A stretch of 6,757 bases of DNA, from the NCBI GenBank assembly GCA_049512335.1, contig JBEKXE010000201.1:1-6757 (forward strand), given 5' to 3'. The translations under genes were made by a program, and so were the position numbers. Source of the stretch: Lustribacter sp049512335. GTDB taxonomy: Bacteria; Vulcanimicrobiota; Vulcanimicrobiia; Vulcanimicrobiales; Vulcanimicrobiaceae. Shown here piece by piece: positions 1 to 6,540 of this stretch; the stretch's first letter is position 1, and every line of letters begins with the position of its first letter. A model generated the notes under the pieces. It searched no databases. It saw only the letters and a program-made list of their open reading frames with translations, and was not told the origin of the DNA.

Positions 1-1348
1 CCCGAATCGTGGGAGCGGAATGCGTGTCGACGGCGATTTGGGTCGACGGCGTACTGTTGAAATTCGAGCCGGACGCGACGACGGCGAGCGACGGGCTCAA
101 GATCTCGTAGCCGCCGTATTCGGCGTCGTATCCGCCCATCGCGGCGTAGACGTTGCCGCTGCCGTCGAGTTGCACTGCCCCGAAGCTGCCCGCGCCGGTG
201 GTTTGCGTCGCGGCGTCGGGCGGGAGCGTGAACGGCGGCGAGGCCGGCCCCTGAAACCCGGCGATCGCCGTCGTCGTTCCGTTGGCGTTCGCAACGTAGA
301 ACTGGGCGCTGGTTCCGGCCGGAACATCGTTGGCCGCGACCCAGTCCGGATTCTGGGTGTTGTCGCTCGAATAGGTCATCGGCGAAGTCGCTCCCGGAGC
401 GATGCCGTAGACGACCTCTTCCACCGTGTCCACGATGTAGAGGTTCGTCCCGTCGCACGCCAGCGAGGAGACCTCCGAGAAGCCGGGCATGCTGACGGTG
501 CGCGTGGGTGACGTCGCGCCCGGGGCGAATCCGACGACGGCGTTCGGGAAGAATGTATAGAACGTACGGCCGACCTCGAACGGCAACGGCGCTTGGGCCC
601 CCGTTTCCGTCGCCGACGTTTGACTGACCCCGATATGATTCTCCGAGTACGCCGTCGCCGCGCCGTAGGTGTAGGTGAGCGTCGCCGCCGACGTGCCGGA
701 GGCCAAGGTTGCGCCGCTCAGCGCAATCGTGCCGGTGGAATCGTTCGTCGAAACGACGATCGGTGCGGAGTAGGTGCCGGTGATCACGTCGCCGTCGACG
801 TCGTAGGCGGTCGCGCTGATCGTCGACTGTCCCGTCGCCGCGGAGCTCAGTCCGGGCGGCGCCGCCGAAAGCGTGGCACTGGCGACGACGCCGTTGAGCG
901 TCACCGAGATGACGTTGCTGCCGTTGGCCGCGATGACTTGCGTCACGGAGGCGTTGGCATCGCTCTTGCCTTGCGCGTCGAGCGCGGCGAAGAGAAAATT
1001 CACCGATCCGCCGGCCGGTGCTTCGAACGAGCCGCTGCACGTCGGAGGCGTGCACGCAAAGACCTGCGGCGTCGTGCTGTTGACCGAGACCGAGATCGAG
1101 GTCGTGTACGGCGAGACGAAGAGCGTCGTGCGCGACTTGGCCGAGGCGACTTTCGGCAGCGTGATCGTGAAGCTCACCGGCGCGAAACCTTGCGGGCCGG
1201 CGGTGGGCGTCGTCACGGGCGCCGGGGAGGACGCGCCGGCGTGGGCGAGCGGCGGGCCGGCGCTGCCACCGCCGCCGCACGCGGCCAACGCAAGAACACA
1301 ACCTGTTGCAACGACGAGCGCGCACATGCCGCGGCCAAGCAAGCGCAT
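1..1348 (-). CDS. Lipoprotein with Ig-like domains and a C-terminal beta-propeller (partial, 3' end outside window)
   Basis: The frame is open from an ATG at 1348 to the left edge, giving 449 codons with no stop. The N-terminus MRLLGRG is followed by a hydrophobic stretch and the lipobox LAAC, with the lipidated Cys at residue 24 and then a Gly run, so the product is an exported lipoprotein. A Ser/Pro/Ala-rich tether (about 28-55) leads into beta-rich Ig-like modules (about 56-160 and 160-250). The first has a Cys99/Cys104 pair and the second the motif YDVDGDVITG. From about residue 262 the protein reads like an NHL/SMP-30-type propeller, with repeated 'APGATSP' and blade motifs such as DGTNLYIVD and DGSGNVYAA. 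It is divergent from the lipoprotein at 1455, whose N-terminal half has the same order of motifs. The start is set by the signal peptide, because no strong ribosome binding site precedes it. The ligand is unknown, and a role in surface binding is inference. Confidence 0.85.
   Translation of the reverse strand, partial: MRLLGRGMCALVVATGCVLALAACGGGGSAGPPLAHAGASSPAPVTTPTAGPQGFAPVSFTITLPKVASAKSRTTLFVSPYTTSISVSVNSTTPQVFACTPPTCSGSFEAPAGGSVNFLFAALDAQGKSDANASVTQVIAANGSNVISVTLNGVVASATLSAAPPGLSSAATGQSTISATAYDVDGDVITGTYSAPIVVSTNDSTGTIALSGATLASGTSAATLTYTYGAATAYSENHIGVSQTSATETGAQAPLPFEVGRTFYTFFPNAVVGFAPGATSPTRTVSMPGFSEVSSLACDGTNLYIVDTVEEVVYGIAPGATSPMTYSSDNTQNPDWVAANDVPAGTSAQFYVANANGTTTAIAGFQGPASPPFTLPPDAATQTTGAGSFGAVQLDGSGNVYAAMGGYDAEYGGYEILSPSLAVVASGSNFNSTPSTQIAVDTHSAPTIR
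380..538 (-). repeat. Beta-propeller blade repeats carrying 'APGATSP'
   Basis: Inside the minus-strand lipoprotein, residues 271-281 (VVGFAPGATSP) and 312-323 (VVYGIAPGATSP) are near-copies. Their shared Gly residues lie 42 residues apart, a usual spacing for propeller blades. Each copy is followed by a strand and then an aromatic-rich strand such as LYIVD or FYVAN. Further blades presumably continue past the left edge. Confidence 0.6.
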
Positions 1349-1356
1349 ATCTCTGC

Positions 1357-1377
1357 AACTTCGTCGGATGCGAAGTT
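1357..1377. repeat. Inverted repeat AACTTCG/CGAAGTT
   Basis: AACTTCG (1357-1363) and CGAAGTT (1371-1377) are perfect reverse complements around a 7-base loop, with T at 1376-1380. The repeat lies 9-29 bases upstream of the minus-strand lipoprotein start. It could be an operator for the divergent promoters or a hairpin in that gene's leader. On the plus strand it resembles a small intrinsic terminator, but no plus-strand gene ends just before it. Confidence 0.4.
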
Positions 1378-1439
1378 TTTCCCATGGCGTAGCAGGCGAG
1401 CGCACGAGCGCTGCAAAAAAATGCCGCGAGCCCACTGCT

Positions 1440-1445
1440 GAGGAA
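1440..1445 (+). promoter_or_regulatory. Shine-Dalgarno site for the TTG start at 1455
   Basis: GAGGAA lies 9 bases upstream of TTG 1455 and decides the start. The reading frame is open much further upstream (to about 873), but that part runs antisense to the divergent lipoprotein gene. Only a start at 1455 puts a positively charged n-region directly before the hydrophobic lipoprotein signal. Confidence 0.6.
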
Positions 1446-1454
1446 CCCGCGCGG

Positions 1455-2531
1455 TTGAACGCCCGTCGACTCTTTGCAATCGCCAGTTGTGCTATGTTCG
1501 CGGGCTGCGGTGGCGGTTCGGGCGTCAGCACGGGCGCAAATCCGGCTGCCGCGAACGGCGCACCCGTCACCGCCTACTTCTCCTTCGTTGTCGGAGTGCC
1601 GGCAACGACCGCGAGCGTACGCCGCGCAACCTATATTTCACCATCGTCGGAGTCGGTCGAGATCGACGTCGCCTACGGCAGCGCCTCGACCGTCGGCGCC
1701 CAACTGAACCTCTCGCCGCTGCCGGCGGCATGCTCGGTGAGCGATGGCGTCACGACATGTGACCTCGCGGTTGTCGCGCAAGCCAGCGCTACCGATTTCA
1801 TCATCACCTTTTACGACCAGCCGAACGAAGGGGGCAACGTTCTCTCGACGGCGACGGTTCCCGTGCCGATTGCCGTAAACGGCGTGGCCAATGTCACCGC
1901 AACCCTACTGCCCGTAGTCGCAAACGCGGATCTTGCCCCGGCCACGGCGCTGATCTCCGGCACCCCGCAAACGACGACGCTGGTATTCACCGCCCTCGAC
2001 GCCGACGGGAATCCGATCACCGGATCGGTACCGTTCAGCGCACCGGTCCAGCTGACGCCGGCGAGTTCGGCGATCACGTTTACGCCGAGCACGATCACGA
2101 GCCCGGCCACGGTCGTCACGATCACCTACACCGGTGCGCCGATCACCACCAGCTCGGTCGTCGGGCATACCGGGACCAAGACGTTCACGACCCAGCTTGC
2201 GGTCCCGACGGCGAGTCTCATCTCACCGGCTGAGATCGGCGTCACCGTCGGCGAGCCGGGCGTGCCGATCGTCGTGTCGGCATCCGGCACGTCCGGTTCG
2301 GTTACGCTGGTGACGGCCTGCGTCGACGGCGCGCAGATCTCGCTCTCGCAAACGACGGCGCCGGTTGGAACGCCGACCTCGATAACGGTGCAGGCGCTCG
2401 TCGCGCCCAGCGGACAACCAACGCACGCCTGCACCATCACTGCAACGGCCGGTACGCAGACCGGCAGCACCTTCGTCGACGTCAACCAGAATACGGCGAA
2501 CATCAATTCGCTCGAACGGCGCGCGCCGTGA
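1455..2531 (+). CDS. Exported lipoprotein with Ig-like beta domains, first gene of a three-gene unit
   Basis: Starting at TTG 1455 the protein has 358 residues. MNARRLF plus a hydrophobic run ends at FAGC, giving a lipid-modified Cys at residue 18 followed by Gly/Ser; Phe at position -3 of the lipobox is uncommon but tolerated. After a short tether the first beta-rich module (about 38-155) has SVRRATYISPSSESVEI and a Cys93/Cys102 pair. The second (about 156-248) contains LDADGNPITGSVPFSAPV, and the third (about 249-342) has Cys289 and Cys326, a possible disulfide. No catalytic motif is visible. The first two modules match the divergent minus-strand lipoprotein in motif order, but this protein has a third Ig-like module where the other has a propeller. 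Its TGA overlaps the GTG start of the barrel gene. The name is by domain type only; a surface or periplasmic binding role next to the barrel is inferred. Confidence 0.82.
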   Translation: MNARRLFAIASCAMFAGCGGGSGVSTGANPAAANGAPVTAYFSFVVGVPATTASVRRATYISPSSESVEIDVAYGSASTVGAQLNLSPLPAACSVSDGVTTCDLAVVAQASATDFIITFYDQPNEGGNVLSTATVPVPIAVNGVANVTATLLPVVANADLAPATALISGTPQTTTLVFTALDADGNPITGSVPFSAPVQLTPASSAITFTPSTITSPATVVTITYTGAPITTSSVVGHTGTKTFTTQLAVPTASLISPAEIGVTVGEPGVPIVVSASGTSGSVTLVTACVDGAQISLSQTTAPVGTPTSITVQALVAPSGQPTHACTITATAGTQTGSTFVDVNQNTANINSLERRAP

Positions 2532-4414
2532 CGCGCCGCCGGCCCGTCGCCGTGGCACTCGCGTTGGTACTCGCCGTCGTGTGGCCGTTGGCGGCCTTCG
2601 CGAACAGCGCGATCGAACAGATCGTGCCCAAAGACCTCACGCCGCAACCCGGCGCGGTGACGACGTTTCAGATCGCCGTTACGTCGAGCGACAACAGCGT
2701 TTGGGATGCCGGATCGTATACGCTGACGCTGATCGCGGAGAACCCCAACGGGACGACGGTGGCCACCGCGCCGCCCTTCACGGCCGACCAACCCGCGACA
2801 CCGCAACAAACGACGATGATCTTCGTCGAACTGACGCTGCCGCCGGGGTACGTCGGGCCGCTCAACGTGCACGCGCACCTCGATCATGGCAAGACGTCCG
2901 AGGATTCGGCTCCGGCCGGCATCCTTGTCGGGGGCGTGCCGGGCCAGGCGACCGTCGTTGCACCGGCATCGCCGCCGCCGGGTCAGGTCGTGCCGCCCGC
3001 ACCGGTGGCGGTTGCCACGCCGCCGCCCGCGCCGCGGGCCCCCCCGGCGCAAAGTTACAGCGGCTCGCTGGCCCTCAACGCCGGTTTTGCAGCGCAGCAG
3101 ACGCAAAGCGGCGTGCTGAACCTCAGCGGAAAGCTCCCCGACAACGAGAGCCTCACGGCCGCTGGAGGGCTCGCGAACACGCCCGGCAATCAGAAGCCGC
3201 TCGTCACCTTCCAGACGCCGTCGTGGCTGCTGCAGTTCGGCACGATTTCGCCCAGCTTCGAGCGCGATGCGTTTGCCGGACCGACCGGCACCGGGGTCGG
3301 CTTCAAGACGACCTGGGACAACTCGCTCTATAGCGTGCAAGGTGCCTCCATTTCGGGCAATCACGATACGACCAATCCCTACGAGATGGAGGCGCTCGCC
3401 TTCGGATTTCCACTCTGGGGCAGTCCGGCGACGGTCACCGGCGGCTACGAAGACATCTACGGTCCCGATCAGCCCGGACCGTTCTTCCTGCGCAACGGCG
3501 CCTTTCTCGGCTTCGGCGACGACGTCAAGTCGCCGCACTCGACGTTCACGTACAGCATCCACTACGGCGTGACATCCTATCACGACGACATCGCGGACGT
3601 CGACGATCTCGGCGACGTTTGGGACTTCGCCCTGGGCTTCATGCTGCGTAAGGCTCAGTTTGCATTCACCTACGATCGCGCATCGCCGTATTTCGCGAAC
3701 GACAGCGCACCCGGCGTTACCGCCGACCGCGAAACCGAAACCGCGGCCATCACGGTTCCCCTCGGCGTGCTGCAGGTCACACTCAGCGCCAACGCCTATC
3801 GCGACGACTTGCCGGGCTCGTTGCTCCTCCAGACCACGCACTACTTCACGGAAAACGCCGGGATAACGTACCCGCTCAAAAACGGTGACGTCCTCTCGTT
3901 TCAGGCCGTAAACGGTGTCCAGCATCAAACCGGCGATCCGGTCGCGCCCTTTAGCGGGAATGACGGCACGACGTTCTCGTATACGACCAAACGCGGGCCG
4001 TACTCGATCCAGTACAGCCTTGCGGACACGGAGACGCGCGACGACACGGGGGACCTCTTGCACGTCATCACCAACGGAATCACCGTTTCGCGTGCACCAT
4101 TTTCCGGGCTGACGATCTCCGGAGGATTCAACTTGAATCAGAACGATGCCGATGCCGCCGCGCAGACGATGTTGAGCAACTCCGCGACGGCGTCCGTCTC
4201 ATACGTTGTCGGCGGGTTGACCTTCTCGACGCAAGTGAACCGCGCGCTATCGCATCCGTATGTCGGACTGAGCAGCCCGCCGACGATGACGTACAACTAC
4301 GGGCTCGCGTTCAAGCCGCCGCATAGCCCCTACTCGATCTCGGGCACCGTGACGGAAAATATCGGTGCGGCCAACTCCGCCGTCGGCGCGCTGAGCCTGA
4401 ATCGGCAATTCTGA
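2528..4414 (+). CDS. Outer-membrane beta-barrel protein with N-terminal beta-sandwich and proline-rich linker
   Basis: The 628-residue product starts at GTG 2528, sharing GTGA with the preceding stop; no ribosome binding site is evident, so translation is probably coupled. An Arg-rich n-region and hydrophobic core end in a signal peptidase I site, AFA|NS (residues 23-27). Residues 27-135 form an Ig-like beta domain containing PGAVTTFQIAVTS and SYTLTLIAENPNG. Residues 137-175 are a Pro/Ala/Val-rich linker. From about 178 to the end, alternating polar/hydrophobic strands with many Tyr/Phe/Trp and Asp/Asn/Gly turns suggest a barrel. The protein ends ALSLNRQF, and the terminal Phe fits a BAM recognition signal. 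No Cys is present. Acidic loops such as YHDDIADVDDLGD (351-363) could bind cations. No porin or autotransporter family is recognised. It could be a secretion or adhesin-display pore, or a structural outer-membrane protein; the barrel call is firmer than any function. Confidence 0.8.
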   Translation: MTRRRPVAVALALVLAVVWPLAAFANSAIEQIVPKDLTPQPGAVTTFQIAVTSSDNSVWDAGSYTLTLIAENPNGTTVATAPPFTADQPATPQQTTMIFVELTLPPGYVGPLNVHAHLDHGKTSEDSAPAGILVGGVPGQATVVAPASPPPGQVVPPAPVAVATPPPAPRAPPAQSYSGSLALNAGFAAQQTQSGVLNLSGKLPDNESLTAAGGLANTPGNQKPLVTFQTPSWLLQFGTISPSFERDAFAGPTGTGVGFKTTWDNSLYSVQGASISGNHDTTNPYEMEALAFGFPLWGSPATVTGGYEDIYGPDQPGPFFLRNGAFLGFGDDVKSPHSTFTYSIHYGVTSYHDDIADVDDLGDVWDFALGFMLRKAQFAFTYDRASPYFANDSAPGVTADRETETAAITVPLGVLQVTLSANAYRDDLPGSLLLQTTHYFTENAGITYPLKNGDVLSFQAVNGVQHQTGDPVAPFSGNDGTTFSYTTKRGPYSIQYSLADTETRDDTGDLLHVITNGITVSRAPFSGLTISGGFNLNQNDADAAAQTMLSNSATASVSYVVGGLTFSTQVNRALSHPYVGLSSPPTMTYNYGLAFKPPHSPYSISGTVTENIGAANSAVGALSLNRQF

Positions 4415-5454
4415 TGCGCGCGTTCGTTTGGATGCTTCGCTGCCTGGCCGGTTGTGCCGTAGCGTTCGCAGTTGCGGCGGCGCCGGCGATCCCGCAAACG
4501 ATTCCACAAGTCCCGGCGCCCACGCTGATCTCGCCGCTGCTCAACGTCGGCGTTCCGGTCCTGTTCCAATGGACGCCGGTAAATCCGGGCAACGTCTACA
4601 ACTTCATATTGCAATCGAAGAACCGCTCGATCCAGCAGGCTCCGGGGCCGCTCGTGGTCACCTACGAACTGCAGATTTCAGACTTTCCCGACGTCGCGAG
4701 TCACATTTTGGTCGACCTCAAGACGCCGGTGACGATCTACTCTTTCCAAAACCAAAACGTTCCGGGATCCGGTTTCACGAACCAGCAGCCGCCGAATCTG
4801 CCGCTATCGGGGGGCACCTACTATTGGCGCGTGCGCGCGATCGTAGGCACCGCCGCGACGACCTCCTACTCCTCGATCGGCCGGTTCGTGCTCAGCCTCG
4901 GCGGCGGCGCATCCACGCCGGTGCACGACATGGGCATCACCTCGCTCGTGCTGACGACGCCGGCGTACGTCGGTGCGGCCACGGTGATCGTGGCCAGCGT
5001 TCAAGATTCCGGTACGTTCCCCGAGGAAAACGTGCCGTTGGTCATCACGGCCAACGGCGTTCAGCTCGCGCGCCTACTCGTGCCCCCGATGACCGCGGGG
5101 CAGACCCAGCGCGTGACGACGATCTGGACGCCGACCGCACGCGGTATCGCCCAGATCAGCGCGCTGCTCGACTTCAGCGGGCCCAATCAGAACCGCAAGG
5201 TCGCTTCGATCTCGCCGAACGTCCGCGAGCAGCCGAGTTTCGTCACCTCGCTCGCCGGTACGTTGGGACTCGGGCCCAAGGGCTATTTCCTGGCCGATTC
5301 GCGCGGACGCGAAACGGCGCTCGTGCTGGAAGCGCCCAACACCCAGATCGACTTCGGCGCGTTCCTCGGAAAGGCGATCGTCATCCGCGGCACGCTGTCG
5401 AAGCGCGACAACGCGTTCGAGCTGGCCGCCAATCAAGTCTCGCTGGCACCTTAA
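4414..5454 (+). CDS. Secreted protein with FN3-like, CARDB-like and small C-terminal beta domain
   Basis: ATG 4414 overlaps the barrel gene's stop by one base (TGATG), so translation is likely coupled. The 346-residue product has a signal peptide with likely cleavage near AAAPA|I (residues 21-26) and no lipobox. Residues 34-160 resemble a fibronectin-III/Ig fold, with FQWTPV, TYELQISD and the typical late strand GGTYYWRVRAI. Residues 170-268 look like a CARDB-type domain: DMGITSLVL, then an AATVIVASVQDSG strand pair, a TAGQTQRVTTIWTP turn and a closing AQISALLDFS strand. Residues 278-345 form a compact beta unit, LAGTLGLGPKGYFLADSRG through AIVIRGTLSK, reminiscent of an OB fold. No catalytic residues are apparent. 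As the last member of the three-gene unit it could be a periplasmic or surface partner of the barrel. Domain names are assigned by eye. Confidence 0.8.
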   Translation: MRAFVWMLRCLAGCAVAFAVAAAPAIPQTIPQVPAPTLISPLLNVGVPVLFQWTPVNPGNVYNFILQSKNRSIQQAPGPLVVTYELQISDFPDVASHILVDLKTPVTIYSFQNQNVPGSGFTNQQPPNLPLSGGTYYWRVRAIVGTAATTSYSSIGRFVLSLGGGASTPVHDMGITSLVLTTPAYVGAATVIVASVQDSGTFPEENVPLVITANGVQLARLLVPPMTAGQTQRVTTIWTPTARGIAQISALLDFSGPNQNRKVASISPNVREQPSFVTSLAGTLGLGPKGYFLADSRGRETALVLEAPNTQIDFGAFLGKAIVIRGTLSKRDNAFELAANQVSLAP

Positions 5455-5468
5455 ACGGCCGCCGGCCC

Positions 5469-5669
5469 TCAGGGGCGGATGAGCACCGGACTGATTGCAC
5501 CACCGGTGCTTCGCAGGGTCGCCGGTAACGAGAGCGTTCCGGGTGTGGGGCAGGTTACGACGTAGGCGCGCTGCGGCGAGTTCAGGTTCAGCGGGAAACT
5601 GATTTGCAGGGCCTCCCAGTACGTACCCGCATTGACCTTCCACGAGTTCTTTAGCTGAACGCTTGGCAA
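5469..5669 (-). CDS. Doubtful small ORF or 3' remnant of a lost gene
   Basis: From a TTG at 5669 this frame gives 66 residues, including WKVNAGTYWEALQISFPLN and ending ISPVLIRP. Codon third positions are mostly G or C, and the protein is neither Arg-rich nor low-complexity, unlike most shadow frames in this window. Against it, there is no ATG or GTG in frame up to the upstream stop at 5838-5840, no good ribosome binding site, and the frame simply runs open into antisense-free overlap with the oxidoreductase 3' end. It lies directly downstream of that gene on the same strand. It may be the tail of a decayed secreted protein or chance. No family is recognised. Confidence 0.25.
   Translation of the reverse strand: MPSVQLKNSWKVNAGTYWEALQISFPLNLNSPQRAYVVTCPTPGTLSLPATLRSTGGAISPVLIRP
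5482..5510. terminator. Hairpin between convergent genes, possible terminator
   Basis: AGCACCGG (5482-5489) and CCGGTGCT (5503-5510) are perfect 8-bp reverse complements around a 13-base loop. The hairpin begins 27 bases after the TAA of the plus-strand unit. No T-run follows on either strand, so it is not a classical intrinsic terminator. It may act as an mRNA 3'-end stabiliser or a terminator without a U-tract. The right arm sits in the 8-base palindrome CACCGGTG (5501-5508). Confidence 0.4.
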
Positions 5670-5751
5670 TGGAAGGAACTGCCCTGGAAGCCCCGGGGCG
5701 AAGAAGACAGCGGCATTTTCGCCGTGCTCAATCCGGACAAGCTCGTCCGCT

Positions 5752-6528
5752 TCAGCGGATCGCCGGCACCAGGTCTGCGAGATCCGGAAACACGTGTTCG
5801 GTGAGTAGGTCGAAGGAATGGCGCGACTGCTCGAGCGTCAGATCGCCGAAGGCGACGCGGACGGCAAGGTAGTTGATCCCCGAGACGTCGATGAAATCGG
5901 CGAGGTAATCGCGCACGGTTCGCGGGCTGCCGCAAGCGATGAGCCCGGCGGCGCGCGCCTCGTCGAAGTCGTCGAACCACTCGCGCCGCTTGCGGGTGTT
6001 GTAACGGCGCGCGAGGTATTGCGTGCGCTCGCCGTACATCGCGTACGCCGAACGTGCCAGCGCCTCCGCTTCGGCATCGGTGTCGGCGACGACCGTGAAT
6101 TTCGTGCTGCCGAAGAGCGGCATCTCGTTCGGATCGCCGCCGGCGTTCGCCCATTCTGCATGAAAGCGATCGCGTAGGACGCGCACGCCGGCCGACGGCA
6201 AGTTCGACATCAGGTTCACGCGGTTTTTCACCGCCCATACCGCCGTGCCGGGCGAGCCGATGCCGTACCACAGCGGCGGCCGCGGTTTCTGGAACGGCTG
6301 CATGACGATCGGCACGTTGTCAAACGCGTAGTGCTCGCCCTTGAAGTTCAGCTCGCCGCCTTCGAAGGCGCGAAAGAGCACTTCGAGCGACTCGGCGTAC
6401 ATCGCATCGGCGACCTTCGTGTCGGTGACGCCGAGAAAGCTCAGCTCGATCGGCGACACGCCGCGCCCGATGCCCAGCTCCAGGCGGCCGCGGCTCATTT
6501 GATCGAGCATGCAGAGTTCTTCGTACAA
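5752..6528 (-). CDS. LLM-class flavin-dependent oxidoreductase, segment downstream of an in-frame stop
   Basis: This is the main part of a luciferase-like (bacterial luciferase/alkanal monooxygenase superfamily) TIM-barrel enzyme, a class that uses reduced flavin and oxygen or F420 on diverse substrates in the cytoplasm. Read from TTG 6528 it has 258 residues. Family hallmarks in order are YEELCMLDQMSRGRLELGIG then RG (2-23), PIVMQPFQKPRPPLWYGIGS (73-92), and the C-terminal region ACGSPRTVRDYLADF before a final amphipathic helix. The stop is TGA at 5752-5754. The first residues are not a natural N-terminus: the same frame continues upstream through HPYR to TAG 6541-6543 and then into the conserved N-terminal half. 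If translated alone, ATG 6510 is the other possible start; neither has a clear ribosome binding site. Losing the first barrel strands should inactivate it. The substrate cannot be told. It is probably a pseudogene part unless the TAG is an error or is read through. Confidence 0.75.
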   Translation of the reverse strand: MYEELCMLDQMSRGRLELGIGRGVSPIELSFLGVTDTKVADAMYAESLEVLFRAFEGGELNFKGEHYAFDNVPIVMQPFQKPRPPLWYGIGSPGTAVWAVKNRVNLMSNLPSAGVRVLRDRFHAEWANAGGDPNEMPLFGSTKFTVVADTDAEAEALARSAYAMYGERTQYLARRYNTRKRREWFDDFDEARAAGLIACGSPRTVRDYLADFIDVSGINYLAVRVAFGDLTLEQSRHSFDLLTEHVFPDLADLVPAIR

Positions 6529-6540
6529 CCGGTACGGATG

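Larger units (their letters stand above)
1349..1454. promoter_or_regulatory. Divergent intergenic region between two lipoprotein genes
   Basis: These 106 bases separate the start codons of two divergently transcribed lipoprotein genes, so promoters for both must lie here or within the flanking 5' ends. It contains a 7-bp inverted repeat close to the minus-strand start, a run of seven A at 1415-1421, and a short AGCGC/GCGCT hairpin just before that run. No convincing -35/-10 pair could be read on either strand. Co-regulation of the two genes is inferred from the arrangement only. Confidence 0.5.
5455..5751. other. Convergent intergenic region
   Basis: These 297 bases lie between the end of the plus-strand unit and the end of the minus-strand oxidoreductase. 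They hold a strong hairpin (5482-5510) and a coding-like but poorly started minus-strand frame ending at 5469. Short plus-strand frames here (about 5655-5804) have plausible codons too, but share codon boundaries with the minus frame, so at most one is real. No tRNA or other RNA gene is seen. Confidence 0.5.

Noticed and set aside
20..511. Plus-strand frame of 163 codons
   Set aside because: Antisense to the propeller part of the minus-strand lipoprotein and composed mainly of Arg, Gly, Val and Asp with no motif.
1376..1380. T-run after the inverted repeat read as an intrinsic terminator on the plus strand
   Set aside because: No plus-strand gene ends upstream, the stem is short and AT-containing, and the run is only five bases.
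593..1441. Plus-strand frame of 282 codons
   Set aside because: The product is Arg/Gly-rich low complexity and runs antisense to the lipoprotein on the minus strand, which has a lipobox and recognisable Ig-like and propeller motifs.
873..1454. Upstream extension of the plus-strand lipoprotein frame
   Set aside because: The extension is antisense to the divergent gene and would bury the lipoprotein signal in the middle of the protein; TTG 1455 with GAGGAA fits better.
2126..4063. Long open minus-strand frame of 645 codons
   Set aside because: It lies wholly antisense to the lipoprotein and barrel genes, its product is extremely rich in Arg, Gly and Val without any domain, and the plus-strand frame has a signal peptide, coupling and barrel pattern. 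Long antisense frames are common in GC-rich DNA.
4428..5528. Plus-strand frame of 366 codons overlapping the CARDB-like gene
   Set aside because: It is a +2-type shadow rich in Arg and lacking strand patterning, while the overlapping frame has a signal peptide and domain motifs and starts at the TGATG overlap.
5655..5804. Short plus-strand frame with coding-like residues (WQWKELPWKP and IFAVLNPDKLVRF)
   Set aside because: There is no start codon at its beginning, it runs antisense into the oxidoreductase 3' end, and it is codon-aligned with the minus-strand frame, so the signal is likely a mirror effect of GC-rich codons.
5651..6271. Minus-strand frame of 206 codons across the oxidoreductase
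   Set aside because: Arg-rich shadow of the luciferase-like gene, whose frame alone carries the family motifs.
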